A stretch of DNA of 15,263 bases from NCBI GenBank assembly GCA_910587905.1, contig CAJUOF010000316.1:1-15263 (forward strand). The letters are read 5' to 3'. The stretch comes from an uncultured Lachnospiraceae bacterium. Lineage in GTDB: Bacteria > Bacillota_A > Clostridia > Lachnospirales > Lachnospiraceae. Made by a program: the position numbers and the translations under genes. The notes under the pieces were generated by a model that saw only the letters and a program-made list of their open reading frames with translations, searched no databases and was not told the DNA's origin. Below are positions 1 to 7,916 of the stretch, one piece after another (the stretch's first letter is position 1; every line of letters starts with the position of its first letter).

Positions 1-161
1 TACTTTCTCAGGAAGTCTTTATGAGAGAGCAGGTGAAAAGCCTCGCTAGCTTCTGGGACAAGAGTACGGCCCGCTACGGGATTATGGCTCTGGACGGCGC
101 AGAGGGACTGACAAAAGAGGAAGCAGAGGATCTCAGGAGAATTTTGGATGATCTTACTTAG
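1..161 (+). CDS. BlaI/MecI-family transcriptional repressor, C-terminal fragment
   Basis: The frame open from the window edge reads LSQEVFMREQVKSLASFWDK and continues to a TAG at 159-161. The tail (SLASFW...LTKEEAEDLRRILDDL) matches the C-terminal dimerisation end of BlaI/MecI repressors, where a segment like LV..LV....LS.EEL.ELR..L is usual. The family represses its own operon and is cleaved when the partner M56 peptidase senses a signal. The stop overlaps the next gene by 14 bases (148-161), implying translational coupling, as expected for a blaI-blaR1-like pair. The winged helix is outside the window, so the call relies on the tail and on the M56 neighbour. Confidence 0.8.
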   Translation, partial: LSQEVFMREQVKSLASFWDKSTARYGIMALDGAEGLTKEEAEDLRRILDDLT

Positions 162-1530
162 CTTTTTTGCGATGGTCTTTTTGACCACGTTCACAGGGAG
201 CGTGATCTTTGCTCTCTGGAAGGTCGTGAGCATCGGGCTGGAGCGGTGTGGGGAGATCAAACAGATCTCTTCTCTGATGCACGTGGTGATTGTTTTCCAC
301 CTGATCCCGGTGGTGTTCGCATGGTTGGTATACTGGACGGGTGCCTTTGTGGAGGGCAAGGTGGGAAACCTTTTGACGGTGACACCTCTCTTGCTGGAGA
401 CTGTGAGGGGGCTTGCCCTGATTTGGGTGGCCGGCTTTGTGGTGGAGGTGATCCGCTATCTCAGGATGCAGAGGATCCGGAGGGTGGAGCGGAGAATCAG
501 CAATCCCGCGGGGCCTCAGGCCAAAGAGATGGTTCAAAGGCTCAAGGAGCGGCTCCACATTACGGAGGAGATTCCGGTCTATGAGCTTTCAATCTGCACC
601 TGTCCCTTTATCACAGGTGTGTTCAAATCCTGTATTTACATTCCGGAGGTCATTGAAAATGAACGGGAAATGGAAGTGATTTTGGAGCACGAGCTCCTGC
701 ATCATGTGCGCAGAGACCTGCGCCTGAAGAAGTTTTGCTGTTGGATCGTCCGGATTCAGTGGTTCAACCCATTTGCCCATCTTCTGGTCAGACAGGTGGA
801 TAGCTGGGGCGACAGCCTCTGTGACTATTACATCTGCTATGAATCCGAGGGCCGCTGGGATATCAAAGAATATTTCGACGTGGTCATTCGGTACGCGGAA
901 AAGAGGGCGGCAAGCAACCTCTACAGCCAGATGTGGATGGCGAGTGGCAAACGGCAAATCGGCAGGAGGATGAAGCGGATGAAACGACTGAAGGAGGAAA
1001 GGAGAAACGAGAAGGGAGTTCGGCGGATGTCGGTGACCATGCTGCTGGTCTGTTTTATTCTGGCATCGTCCCTCACCGCGCTGGCGGCAGGGGAGGGGAT
1101 GACCAGCCTCTACGAGAGGGCCTATGAGTCGTCCATGAGCAGGCTGGCGGAGACAGGAGAATCGGAGCTGGAGGAGTTCACCAGGGAGCGGGACGACGAT
1201 CTGAGGATTGTGGAGACGGACGAGGAGGTCAACCTGGACTCCCGCGGTCTGAATTCCTATACCTGGAGTCTGGACGGAGGAGATATTTATGAGACCGGGA
1301 TCTTCTGGGCCAGCAAGGGGGACAGGATCGGAGTGAGCGTTACTCCATCGCCGCTTACATCTAAGATTGGCTTTGGTCTGGACCAGCCGGACGGATATCT
1401 GCGGGGCGTCTCCGGGACCGGCGCACTCTCCCACAATTTCACCGTCACCGTGACCGGCTTCCACCGGGTCTACGCGGAGAACCTGGGGAGTAGGTCTATC
1501 TCAGTTCTTGTGGGAGTATCTAAAGATTGA
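148..1530 (+). CDS. M56-family (BlaR1-like) membrane metallopeptidase with a beta-rich outer domain
   Basis: This 460-aa protein has three hydrophobic segments in its first 110 residues, a cytosolic loop with the zinc-protease motif HELLH (H181-E182-H185, followed by HVRRD) and another membrane segment near residues 293-318 (MSVTMLLVCFILASSLTALA). That is the order seen in the M56/BlaR1 family, whose members cleave a partner BlaI-type repressor after sensing an external signal. The last ~140 residues, presumably outside the cell, carry no penicillin-binding SxxK/SxN/KTG pattern. They look like a small Gly/Ser/Thr-rich beta domain (TWSLDGGD..., IGVSVTPSP, FTVTVTGFHRVYAENLGS). The signal is therefore probably not a beta-lactam. 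The ATG overlaps the upstream repressor gene, and a strong terminator follows at ~1575-1604. The family call is firm; the ligand is unknown. Confidence 0.9.
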   Translation: MILLSFFAMVFLTTFTGSVIFALWKVVSIGLERCGEIKQISSLMHVVIVFHLIPVVFAWLVYWTGAFVEGKVGNLLTVTPLLLETVRGLALIWVAGFVVEVIRYLRMQRIRRVERRISNPAGPQAKEMVQRLKERLHITEEIPVYELSICTCPFITGVFKSCIYIPEVIENEREMEVILEHELLHHVRRDLRLKKFCCWIVRIQWFNPFAHLLVRQVDSWGDSLCDYYICYESEGRWDIKEYFDVVIRYAEKRAASNLYSQMWMASGKRQIGRRMKRMKRLKEERRNEKGVRRMSVTMLLVCFILASSLTALAAGEGMTSLYERAYESSMSRLAETGESELEEFTRERDDDLRIVETDEEVNLDSRGLNSYTWSLDGGDIYETGIFWASKGDRIGVSVTPSPLTSKIGFGLDQPDGYLRGVSGTGALSHNFTVTVTGFHRVYAENLGSRSISVLVGVSKD

Positions 1531-1574
1531 TGGATTTACGGATGAAGTTACATAGTATGTTTCGAGAGGGATGA

Positions 1575-1606
1575 AAGCCTGCCGGGAGTCTGGCGGGCTT
1601 TTTTCT
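1575..1606 (+). terminator. Rho-independent terminator of the BlaI-M56 operon
   Basis: AAGCCTGCC (1575-1583) pairs with GGCGGGCTT (1592-1600) in a 9-bp stem with one G-T wobble and an 8-base loop. A T-run with one interrupting C follows at 1599-1606. It lies 45 bases after the M56 stop codon. Confidence 0.88.
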
Positions 1607-1687
1607 TATGGTGCGCCCCGTGCAGAGGGAGTATGCCGCGGAAGCGGCGCACGGCTTTGTTCCGAATGTGATTGATTTTGTTCCGCC

Positions 1688-2712
1688 GTGGAAGAAGAGA
1701 CCATGATGATCAAGGACTTTCTGGACGAGGGGCCGATGGTGTCTCTGTTTACCCGTCCGCGTCGTTTTGGCAAGACCCTGAATATGGATATGATCCGCAC
1801 CTTTTTCGAAAAGACGGACGAAGATACCTCTGTCTATTTCAGGGATAAAAAGATTTGGGCTTGTGGAAAAAAATATCGCGGCTATCAGGGAAAATACCCG
1901 GTGATTTTTATCACCTTTAAGGATGTCAAACGGGACACCTGGGGGGAGACCTATGATCAGATCGCAAAGAGTTTGAGACAGCATCTTTCCTATGGCTTTT
2001 TGACGGGGATTCTCCGTGTGGCCAAGGAGAGTATTTTCAGCGGTTTGAATAATCTTGCTGTTCACTCTATTTTGGATCATCGATATAGCGAATACTTTGG
2101 GTTTACCTCGGAGAAGGTGGAAGCGATTGCCCGCTATTACCATGCGGAGGAGAAGTATGGGGAAATCTGCGCCTGGTACGACGGGTATCGGTTTGGAGAT
2201 TCGGAACTATTTAACCCGTGGTCCGTCATCAATTATTTTAGTAATCGCTGTCAACCCAGGGCGTTCTGGCAGTCGACCGGCAGCAATGAGATCATCGGTG
2301 AAGTATTGACGTATGCAGGGGAAGAGATCTATGAACGCCTCAACGCTTTGCTGCAGGGGGAATCTTTCTTGACCTATATTGATACGGGGGTCATTTATCC
2401 CCAGATTCGAAAGAATCCTTCTTCTGTGTACAGCTTTCTTTTGGTCGCAGGCTATCTGAAAGCCGAGAGGGCAGATCCTGCGTTTGGCGGTGATTATATG
2501 TGTGAGGTGGCACTGCCCAACCGGGAGATTGCGTTTGTCTACCACAAGGTAGATTCTGCAAAAATTGACGGATATCATTCCCACGTCTGACGGCTTTGGC
2601 GCAGATTCAGGATCGCGGGTATGATACGGAGATGACTGCTAAGGGTGTGAAGACAATCTTCAAGTATGGAGTCGCCTTCAGCGGGAAACAGGTGGAGATC
2701 ACCGCCCTTTGA
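1688..2712 (+). pseudogene. AAA-ATPase-like / PD-(D/E)XK nuclease family protein, degraded
   Basis: The reading frame from 1688 (GTG) to 2590 encodes a family with an AAA-ATPase-like N-terminal half and a PD-(D/E)XK nuclease C-terminal half. The hallmark is TRPRRFGKT (residues 22-30, a variant P-loop), followed by LNMDMIRTFFE, KYPVIFITFKD, WYDGYRFG..ELFNPWSVINY and the later AFWQSTGSNE. Three defects are visible. The usual N-terminal ..YYVDKT.. segment is missing and the same frame has a stop at 1673-1675. Near 2573 the expected D-G-I-I-P-T-S reading continues only in another frame (2574 onward), so one base appears inserted. From 2587 a third frame encodes TALAQIQDRGYDTEM ... FKYGVAFSGKQVEI, the typical C-terminal end of this family, stopping at 2712. 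The nuclease core of roughly 100-plus residues, with its catalytic E/D and K, is absent. Intact members are common, multi-copy and poorly understood. Confidence 0.85.
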
Positions 2713-2745
2713 CGGTGTATGTTTTGGGCGGTTCCGGCACATACT

Positions 2746-2773
2746 AAGGAAACGCTTTAATCAGCGTTTCCCT
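2746..2773. repeat. Perfect 9-bp inverted repeat in the decayed region
   Basis: GGAAACGCT (2748-2756) and AGCGTTTCC (2763-2771) are exact reverse complements around the 6-base loop TTAATC. No T-run follows, so it is not a typical terminator. It lies between the end of the pseudogene and the small ORF at 2807. It could be a mobile-element remnant, an operator or an RNA hairpin ahead of the small ORF. Confidence 0.6.
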
Positions 2774-2806
2774 AAATGAAGATCATAAAGATAGGAGTGA
2801 TTTGTG

Positions 2807-3007
2807 ATGGCAAAGATTCATTCTGATGTGACGGAACTTCCCGCATCCTGCAAGTCCGCCGCGGAGCATGTGGCAGCGGAGCTTGCGAAGGAGGACACGT
2901 TCGCGAACCTGAACGAGGCATGGATCGGCAGGCTCACCGAGTGGGAGGCGGAGATCGGAAGGGAGATCGGGGAACCGGTGGCACTGGTTGCCTGCCGGCT
3001 CTCCTGA
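2807..3007 (+). CDS. Small hypothetical protein (66 aa)
   Basis: The ORF begins at ATG 2807, nine bases after AGGAG (2793-2797), which is a good ribosome binding site; the overlapping GTG at 2804 is a less likely start. The product (MAKIHSDVTELPASCKSAAE...) is predicted helical and rich in Ala and Glu. It has no membrane segment, signal peptide or recognisable motif, and I do not recognise its family. It ends in ALVACRLS, and its stop (3005-3007) is only two bases from the stop of the convergent kinase gene at 3010. The original 3' end may therefore have been lost in a rearrangement. The ribosome binding site favours a real gene, but its short length and position in a decayed region leave doubt. 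Confidence 0.5.
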   Translation: MAKIHSDVTELPASCKSAAEHVAAELAKEDTFANLNEAWIGRLTEWEAEIGREIGEPVALVACRLS

Positions 3008-3009
3008 CG

Positions 3010-5175
3010 TCATTGGGACGGATCCCGTTGAGGCCGGCCTCGGTATTTCTGGTCCCGGTGCTTCTGAATGGTTTTTCGGACGGTCTCCAGAAGCAGCGGG
3101 ATATCCAGTGGCTTGGTGAGATGGGCGTCCATGCCGCTCTCGATGGACTTTCTCCTGTCGCTCTCAAAGGCATTGGCGGAGAGGGCGATGATGGGGATCC
3201 GGGAGAGGGCGGGATCCGGGAGGCTGCGGATGGCCATGGCGGCCTCACGCCCGTCCATGACCGGCATCTGGATGTCCATGAGGACCAGCAGATAGTCTCC
3301 CGGCGCGGAGGCTTTTAATTTTTCCACGGCAATCCGTCCGTTCTCGGCCGGCTCGATGAGAAAGCCAAGCTCTGTCAGGATGTCCGTCTCGATCTCCATG
3401 TTGAGCTCGTTATCCTCCACCAACAGGAGGGTCCTGCCAAGGAGCTGTTCCAGAGTGACTTCCTGCTCCGGTACAGTGGCCGAGGGCTGTTTCTGAATGC
3501 GGAGGCGGAGTGTGACGGTGAACATGCTTCCCTGTCCCACGCTGCTGGTCACGTCGATGGTTCCGCCCATCTGCCGGACAATGTTCCGGGCGATGGTGAG
3601 GCCCAGGCCGGAGCCGTGGACGCCGCTGAAGGTGGTGTTTTTTTCCCTCTCAAAGGGCTCAAAAATATGGCCCAGAAAATCTTTTCCGATGCCGATGCCG
3701 GTATCCTCCGAGATAAACTGGTAGACGGCGTAGTCATTGGGCAGGCTTTCCAGCTCCCTGACGGACAGGGAGACATGACCGCCCCCGGGCGTGTAGGTGA
3801 TGGCATTGTCGGTGAGGTATAAAAGGATCTGCCGGAGTTTTTCCTGGTCACAGAGGACGTCCCCATGGATCAGGCAGGAGGAGTCTGCCAAAAAGGCGAT
3901 GTCTTTGTCGGAGGCCGGGGGCAGCATGGCGCGGTAAACCTCCTCGAGTAGTTCGGAAAGGCTGCATTCCGTCTCGTGGAGGGGAACGTCGTTGGCCTCG
4001 TTCCAGGAGATCTCCAGAACCTTTTCGATCAGGTCCAGGAGCTGCCTGCTGGCACTCTCGATCCGGTTCAGGCAGGAGAGGGCAGTTTCGGGGGCATGGA
4101 GGTTCTGCTTTGCCAGGCCCGCATAGCCGAAGATCGCATTGAGGGGCGTGCGCATGTCGTGGCTCATGTTGGAGAGAAAGGCATTTTTGGCGGTGATAGC
4201 CAAGTTAGCGTTGCCCAGGGCTTCCTCCAGGATCCGGTTCTGTTCCATTTCTTTTCTGATTTCGTCATCAATCACCCGGCAGCCCAGGACGATCTGGGAG
4301 ACGCTTCCCGTCCTTCCCACATTCACGATGCGAAGCTGCATGTACTGCCGTCTTCGGCCGCTTAGAATCTGATAATTGACATAGTAGGTCTTGCTTTCAG
4401 CCAGCTTTTGGCGGATATAGTCTGGATCGGTGGCCCGTGCGACGATGCTTCGCTCCTCCGGGACGACCCAGGAGTCCAGATATTCTGCCATATAGGAAGA
4501 ATAGCGGTAGGCATGGCCGGAATCCTCAAACCAGGGGCGGATCCGGCTGCTCAGACGGTAGGGCAGGATGCTGTCAACGTCCAGGTCTGCATAGAGGATG
4601 GATTCATAATTGGCGCTGAGTCCTTCGATCACCTCCAGGCGCCGTAAATTCTCCCGTTTCTTTTCCGTGGCGTCCCCCAGGAACACATAAAAAATATCCC
4701 CGACGGAGTCGGTATGGACAAAATGTCCGTAATCCTCGATCCAGCGGATCTGCCCGTCCCTGGTCCGGATCCGGTACTCGACGTAATCCAGGTCGTACTG
4801 GCTGGCGGCGATCTGCTCCTCGATGCTCTGCTCCACGGCAAACAGATCCTCCGGATGGACCATTCCCCGGAACGAATTTCCCGTGAGCTCCCGGAATTCT
4901 TCTCTGGAGGTGCATCGGAAGATGCGCACCAGGGCGATGTTGGCGTAGAGGATCCGTTCTTCTGTGTCTGCCCGGTAGATGAGGAAGCCGCCGGGCATCT
5001 CGTCCATGAAGCGGATGATCTCGCAGGCCGTGCGGATCTTCTCGGAATCAAAAAGCGCAGGGAACCGGTCCGGCTCTTCGATCGCCTGATAGACGTCGAT
5101 GCCGTCTCGTTCCAGGGCGCCGAGCAGGGACAGCAGGGATCCGATTAGATTGTAGCTGGGTTTCTGGTTGTTCAT
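3010..5175 (-). CDS. Cytosolic PAS-domain hybrid sensor histidine kinase/response regulator
   Basis: The start is taken as ATG 5173-5175 (MNNQKPSYNLIGSLLS), which has GGAGG nine bases upstream; an ATG 60 bases further out has no ribosome binding site. The 721-aa product has no membrane segment. In order it shows a PAS domain (about 55-180; MDEMPGGFLIYRADTEERIL, then DGQIRWIEDYG), a second PAS-like region (about 190-315), a HisKA domain (NMSHDMRTPLNA, phospho-accepting H339), an HATPase_c domain (N-box LTDNAITYTP with N457; DTGIGIGKDF; GSGLGLTIARNIV) and a C-terminal receiver (VEDNELNMEI, phospho-acceptor D634 in LMDIQMPVMDG, TKPLD). It would sense a cytosolic signal and relay phosphate His-Asp. 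No Hpt partner or DNA-binding output is encoded nearby. It is divergent from the kinase at 5370 and convergent with the small ORF ending at 3007. Confidence 0.93.
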   Translation of the reverse strand: MNNQKPSYNLIGSLLSLLGALERDGIDVYQAIEEPDRFPALFDSEKIRTACEIIRFMDEMPGGFLIYRADTEERILYANIALVRIFRCTSREEFRELTGNSFRGMVHPEDLFAVEQSIEEQIAASQYDLDYVEYRIRTRDGQIRWIEDYGHFVHTDSVGDIFYVFLGDATEKKRENLRRLEVIEGLSANYESILYADLDVDSILPYRLSSRIRPWFEDSGHAYRYSSYMAEYLDSWVVPEERSIVARATDPDYIRQKLAESKTYYVNYQILSGRRRQYMQLRIVNVGRTGSVSQIVLGCRVIDDEIRKEMEQNRILEEALGNANLAITAKNAFLSNMSHDMRTPLNAIFGYAGLAKQNLHAPETALSCLNRIESASRQLLDLIEKVLEISWNEANDVPLHETECSLSELLEEVYRAMLPPASDKDIAFLADSSCLIHGDVLCDQEKLRQILLYLTDNAITYTPGGGHVSLSVRELESLPNDYAVYQFISEDTGIGIGKDFLGHIFEPFEREKNTTFSGVHGSGLGLTIARNIVRQMGGTIDVTSSVGQGSMFTVTLRLRIQKQPSATVPEQEVTLEQLLGRTLLLVEDNELNMEIETDILTELGFLIEPAENGRIAVEKLKASAPGDYLLVLMDIQMPVMDGREAAMAIRSLPDPALSRIPIIALSANAFESDRRKSIESGMDAHLTKPLDIPLLLETVRKTIQKHRDQKYRGRPQRDPSQ

Positions 5176-5310
5176 GCAGGTCTTCCTCCCGACAGTTCTC
5201 TGCTTGAGTGTATCATAAAAAGCGGGCGCTGTCATTATCCCGGAATGGTTTTTTATAAGAAAGTTTTCAGTGTTTTCTTTTCGAACAGTGATAAAATACA
5301 GAAACCCGGC

Positions 5311-5339
5311 TTGAATAATCGGTGTAATTATGGTAAATT
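5311..5339 (+). promoter_or_regulatory. Candidate sigma-A-type promoter for the membrane hybrid kinase
   Basis: TTGAAT (5311-5316), a 17-base spacer and TAAATT (5334-5339) precede the ribosome binding site AGAAGGAG (5354-5361). The match is partial (about 4/6 in each box) but the spacing is ideal. The 194-base divergent gap (5176-5369) is A+T-rich. On the other strand it has a TATGAT box (complement of 5212-5217), without a convincing -35, that may serve the PAS kinase. Confidence 0.35.
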
Positions 5340-5369
5340 GATAATATGCTTATAGAAGGAGTTATGTTG

Positions 5370-7916
5370 ATGATTCAGAAGCCAAAAAAATATTTAGTAA
5401 CCAGTTTTATCGGTTTGATCTTTCTGTGCATCGTGGTCTTTTCCTGGACGGCTTTTACCATGTCCAGGCGGAGTGAAGCCTCGATCAGTGAGATCGGAGC
5501 GATCTATATGGCGGAGATGAGCCGGCAATTGCAGCAGAAATTTACGGCGATCGTTGACCTGAGGCTGTCCCAGGTCAATGGGATCACGGAGCGGATAAAC
5601 CCGGAGGATGTCATGTTCGGGCCGGAGATGCGGGAGGAGATGGCCCTCAGCGCCAGTGTCCGTGAGTTTACCTATCTGGCCCTCTATTCGGGGGACGGGA
5701 CCTGTGACGTGATCTATGGCGATCCGGTGGAGATCATCGACCAGGAACGGTTTTTGTCGGTGTTGGAGGAAGGGGAAAATATGGTGACCAGCGGCAGCGG
5801 CCCGGACGGGGAGCGGCTGCTCATCATGGGGATCAGCAGCTCCTATGACATGGCGGAAGCGGGAAAGACCGGCACGGCCCTGGTGGCGGGGCTTCCCATG
5901 ACATACCTTCAGAACGCCCTGGTGCTGGAGGATGAGAATTCTTTGATGTATACCCATATCATCCACGCGGACGGAAGCTACGTGATCCGCACCGGAGACG
6001 CATACAGGGACAGTTATTTTGACCGGATGCGGGAGCAGTACGATCAGGAAAACGGAAAGAGCGGCGAGTCTTACGTAAAGGAACTGCAGGAGGCCATCGC
6101 CGGGCAGAAGGAGTATTCGGCCCTGGTCATGATGGACGGAGTACATAACCACATTTACTGCAGCCCTCTGCCTTTTTCGGATTGGTATCTGGTGAGCGTC
6201 ATGCCCTTCGGCACGCTGGACGACGCTGTCAACAGCCTGGGCGACCAGCGGGTCTATACGATGACCGGCGCCTGTGCGGTTATCATGATTGCGATCCTCA
6301 CCATCTTCATCCTGTATTACCGGGTGTCTCAGAGGCAGATGAAGGAGATGAACGAGGCCAAGGCGGAGGCGGTTCGGGCCAACAGAGCCAAGAGTGAGTT
6401 CCTCTCCAACATGAGCCACGACATCCGCACACCCATGAACGGCATCGTGGGGATGGCGGCCATTGCCACCACCAATATCGACGACAAGCTCCGGGTTCAG
6501 GACTGCCTGCGGAAGATCACCCTCTCCAGCAAGCATCTCCTGGGATTGATCAACGACGTGCTTGACATGTCCAAGATCGAGAGCGGAAATTTAAGCCTGA
6601 ATGTCAATCAGATCTCTCTGCGGGAAACCATGGACAATATCGTGAACATCGTGCAGCCGCAGATTCGGGCCAGAAACCAGCACTTTGACATTTTCATCCA
6701 GAGGATCGAGACGGAGGAGGTCCACTGTGACAGCATCCGCCTGAACCAAATTCTGATCAACCTGCTTTCCAACGCGATCAAGTTCACACCGGAGCAGGGA
6801 TATATCAATGTGTACCTGGATCAGGAGCCGTCCCCCAGGGGAGAGGCTTACGTGCGGTGCCATTTCCGGGTGAGGGATACGGGGATCGGCATGGACCAGG
6901 AATTCCAGGAGCATATTTTTGACACCTTTTCCAGGGAGAAAAATTCCAACGTGGAAAGGATTGAGGGGACAGGCCTTGGCATGGCGATCACCAAGTCCAT
7001 CGTGGATGTGATGGAGGGCAGCATCGAGCTTGCCAGCGAGCCCGGAAAGGGCAGTGAGTTCCACATTATACTGGATATGGAGCGGGCCGAGGTCCGGGAA
7101 GAAGATATGGTCCTGCCGCCCTGGAAGATGCTGGTGGTGGACAACAACGAGGATCTGTGCCTCAGTGCGGTCGCCACGTTAAAGGAGATTGGAATCGAGG
7201 CGGAGTGGGCCACGGACGGGGAGACAGCCGTGGAGATGGTGAAGAACCATCATACGAAGGAGGACGATTACGAGATCGCCCTTCTGGACTGGAAGATGCC
7301 CGGCATGGACGGCCTGGCGACGCTCCGGGAGATTCGGCGGTATCTGGGGGAGGCCACGCCCATTCTGATCATATCGGCTTATGACTGGAGTGATATCAAG
7401 GACGAGGCTAAGGAGGCGGGAGCCCAGGGCTTTATCTCCAAGCCGCTGTTCAAATCCAATCTCTATCTGGGACTGCGCCATTTTGCAGGCGGAGAGGAGC
7501 CGGAGGAAGAAAAGCCGGAGGAGCGGAAGACACAGTTTGTCGGAAAGCGGATCCTCCTGGCGGAGGACAATGACTTAAACTGGGAGATCGCCGAGGATAT
7601 CCTGTCGGAGGCCGGTTTTGAGGTGGAGCGGGCGGAGAACGGAAAGGGCTGCGTGGAACTCTTTGAGGACTCTGCTCTTGGCTATTATGACATCATCCTG
7701 ATGGACATCCGTATGCCGGTGATGAATGGCTATGAGGCGGCCCAGGGAATCCGTGCTCTGACCCGGCCGGACAAGGACCTTCCGATCATCGCTATGACCG
7801 CGGATGCCTTTTCCGACGATATCAAGCACTGTCTGGAGTGCGGCATGAACGAGCATGTGGCGAAGCCCATTGATGTGGACAGGCTGACGCAGATTCTTAA
7901 GAAGTATCTGGGGTGA
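5370..7916 (+). CDS. Membrane-bound hybrid sensor histidine kinase with Cache-like sensor and two receiver domains
   Basis: Of three nearby ATGs, 5370 is chosen because AGAAGGAG ends eight bases before it; the ATGs at 5346 and 5364 lie before or too close to it. The 848-aa product has a membrane segment (about 7-30), an extracellular dCache-like sensor (about 35-290, with SPLPFSDWYLVSVMP near its end), a second membrane segment (about 293-318) and a linker helix. It then has HisKA (NMSHDIRTPMNGIVG, H350), HATPase_c (LLSNAIKFTP, N468; DTGIGMDQEF; GTGLGMAITK), receiver 1 (D640 in LLDWKMPGMDG, K691) and receiver 2 (AEDNDLN, D779 in LMDIRMPVMNG, AKPID). In receiver 1 the usual acidic pair is D591-N592 (VVDNNED) instead of D-D, which may weaken metal binding. 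It probably senses an external small molecule and relays phosphate to an unlinked Hpt/regulator. The 3' end runs into the palindrome at 7916. Confidence 0.95.
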   Translation: MIQKPKKYLVTSFIGLIFLCIVVFSWTAFTMSRRSEASISEIGAIYMAEMSRQLQQKFTAIVDLRLSQVNGITERINPEDVMFGPEMREEMALSASVREFTYLALYSGDGTCDVIYGDPVEIIDQERFLSVLEEGENMVTSGSGPDGERLLIMGISSSYDMAEAGKTGTALVAGLPMTYLQNALVLEDENSLMYTHIIHADGSYVIRTGDAYRDSYFDRMREQYDQENGKSGESYVKELQEAIAGQKEYSALVMMDGVHNHIYCSPLPFSDWYLVSVMPFGTLDDAVNSLGDQRVYTMTGACAVIMIAILTIFILYYRVSQRQMKEMNEAKAEAVRANRAKSEFLSNMSHDIRTPMNGIVGMAAIATTNIDDKLRVQDCLRKITLSSKHLLGLINDVLDMSKIESGNLSLNVNQISLRETMDNIVNIVQPQIRARNQHFDIFIQRIETEEVHCDSIRLNQILINLLSNAIKFTPEQGYINVYLDQEPSPRGEAYVRCHFRVRDTGIGMDQEFQEHIFDTFSREKNSNVERIEGTGLGMAITKSIVDVMEGSIELASEPGKGSEFHIILDMERAEVREEDMVLPPWKMLVVDNNEDLCLSAVATLKEIGIEAEWATDGETAVEMVKNHHTKEDDYEIALLDWKMPGMDGLATLREIRRYLGEATPILIISAYDWSDIKDEAKEAGAQGFISKPLFKSNLYLGLRHFAGGEEPEEEKPEERKTQFVGKRILLAEDNDLNWEIAEDILSEAGFEVERAENGKGCVELFEDSALGYYDIILMDIRMPVMNGYEAAQGIRALTRPDKDLPIIAMTADAFSDDIKHCLECGMNEHVAKPIDVDRLTQILKKYLG

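Noticed and set aside
589..1464. Long minus-strand ORF of 291 codons opposite the M56 gene
   Set aside because: It has no recognisable domain, is rich in His/Pro/Arg as expected from a codon-position shadow, and the plus strand encodes a clear M56 protein over the same bases.
1608..1706. Short frame (MVRPVQREYAAEAAHGFV...) upstream of the pseudogene as a missing N-terminus
   Set aside because: It does not resemble the usual N-terminal ..YYVDKT.. segment of the AAA-ATPase-like family and ends within the pseudogene, so it was not added as coding.
1520..2143. Minus-strand ORF of 207 codons opposite the AAA-ATPase-like pseudogene
   Set aside because: The plus strand carries the TRPRRFGKT family signature; the minus ORF has no ribosome binding site or known motif.
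2746..2773. Catabolite-response (cre) element in the inverted repeat
   Set aside because: AGGAAACGCTTTAA has about three mismatches to the usual cre consensus, and the surrounding genes are a pseudogene and a small ORF, so a cre call is not supported.
5394..6536. Minus-strand ORF of 380 codons opposite the membrane kinase
   Set aside because: It is a shadow of a well-supported hybrid kinase frame; composition is atypical and it lacks domain motifs.
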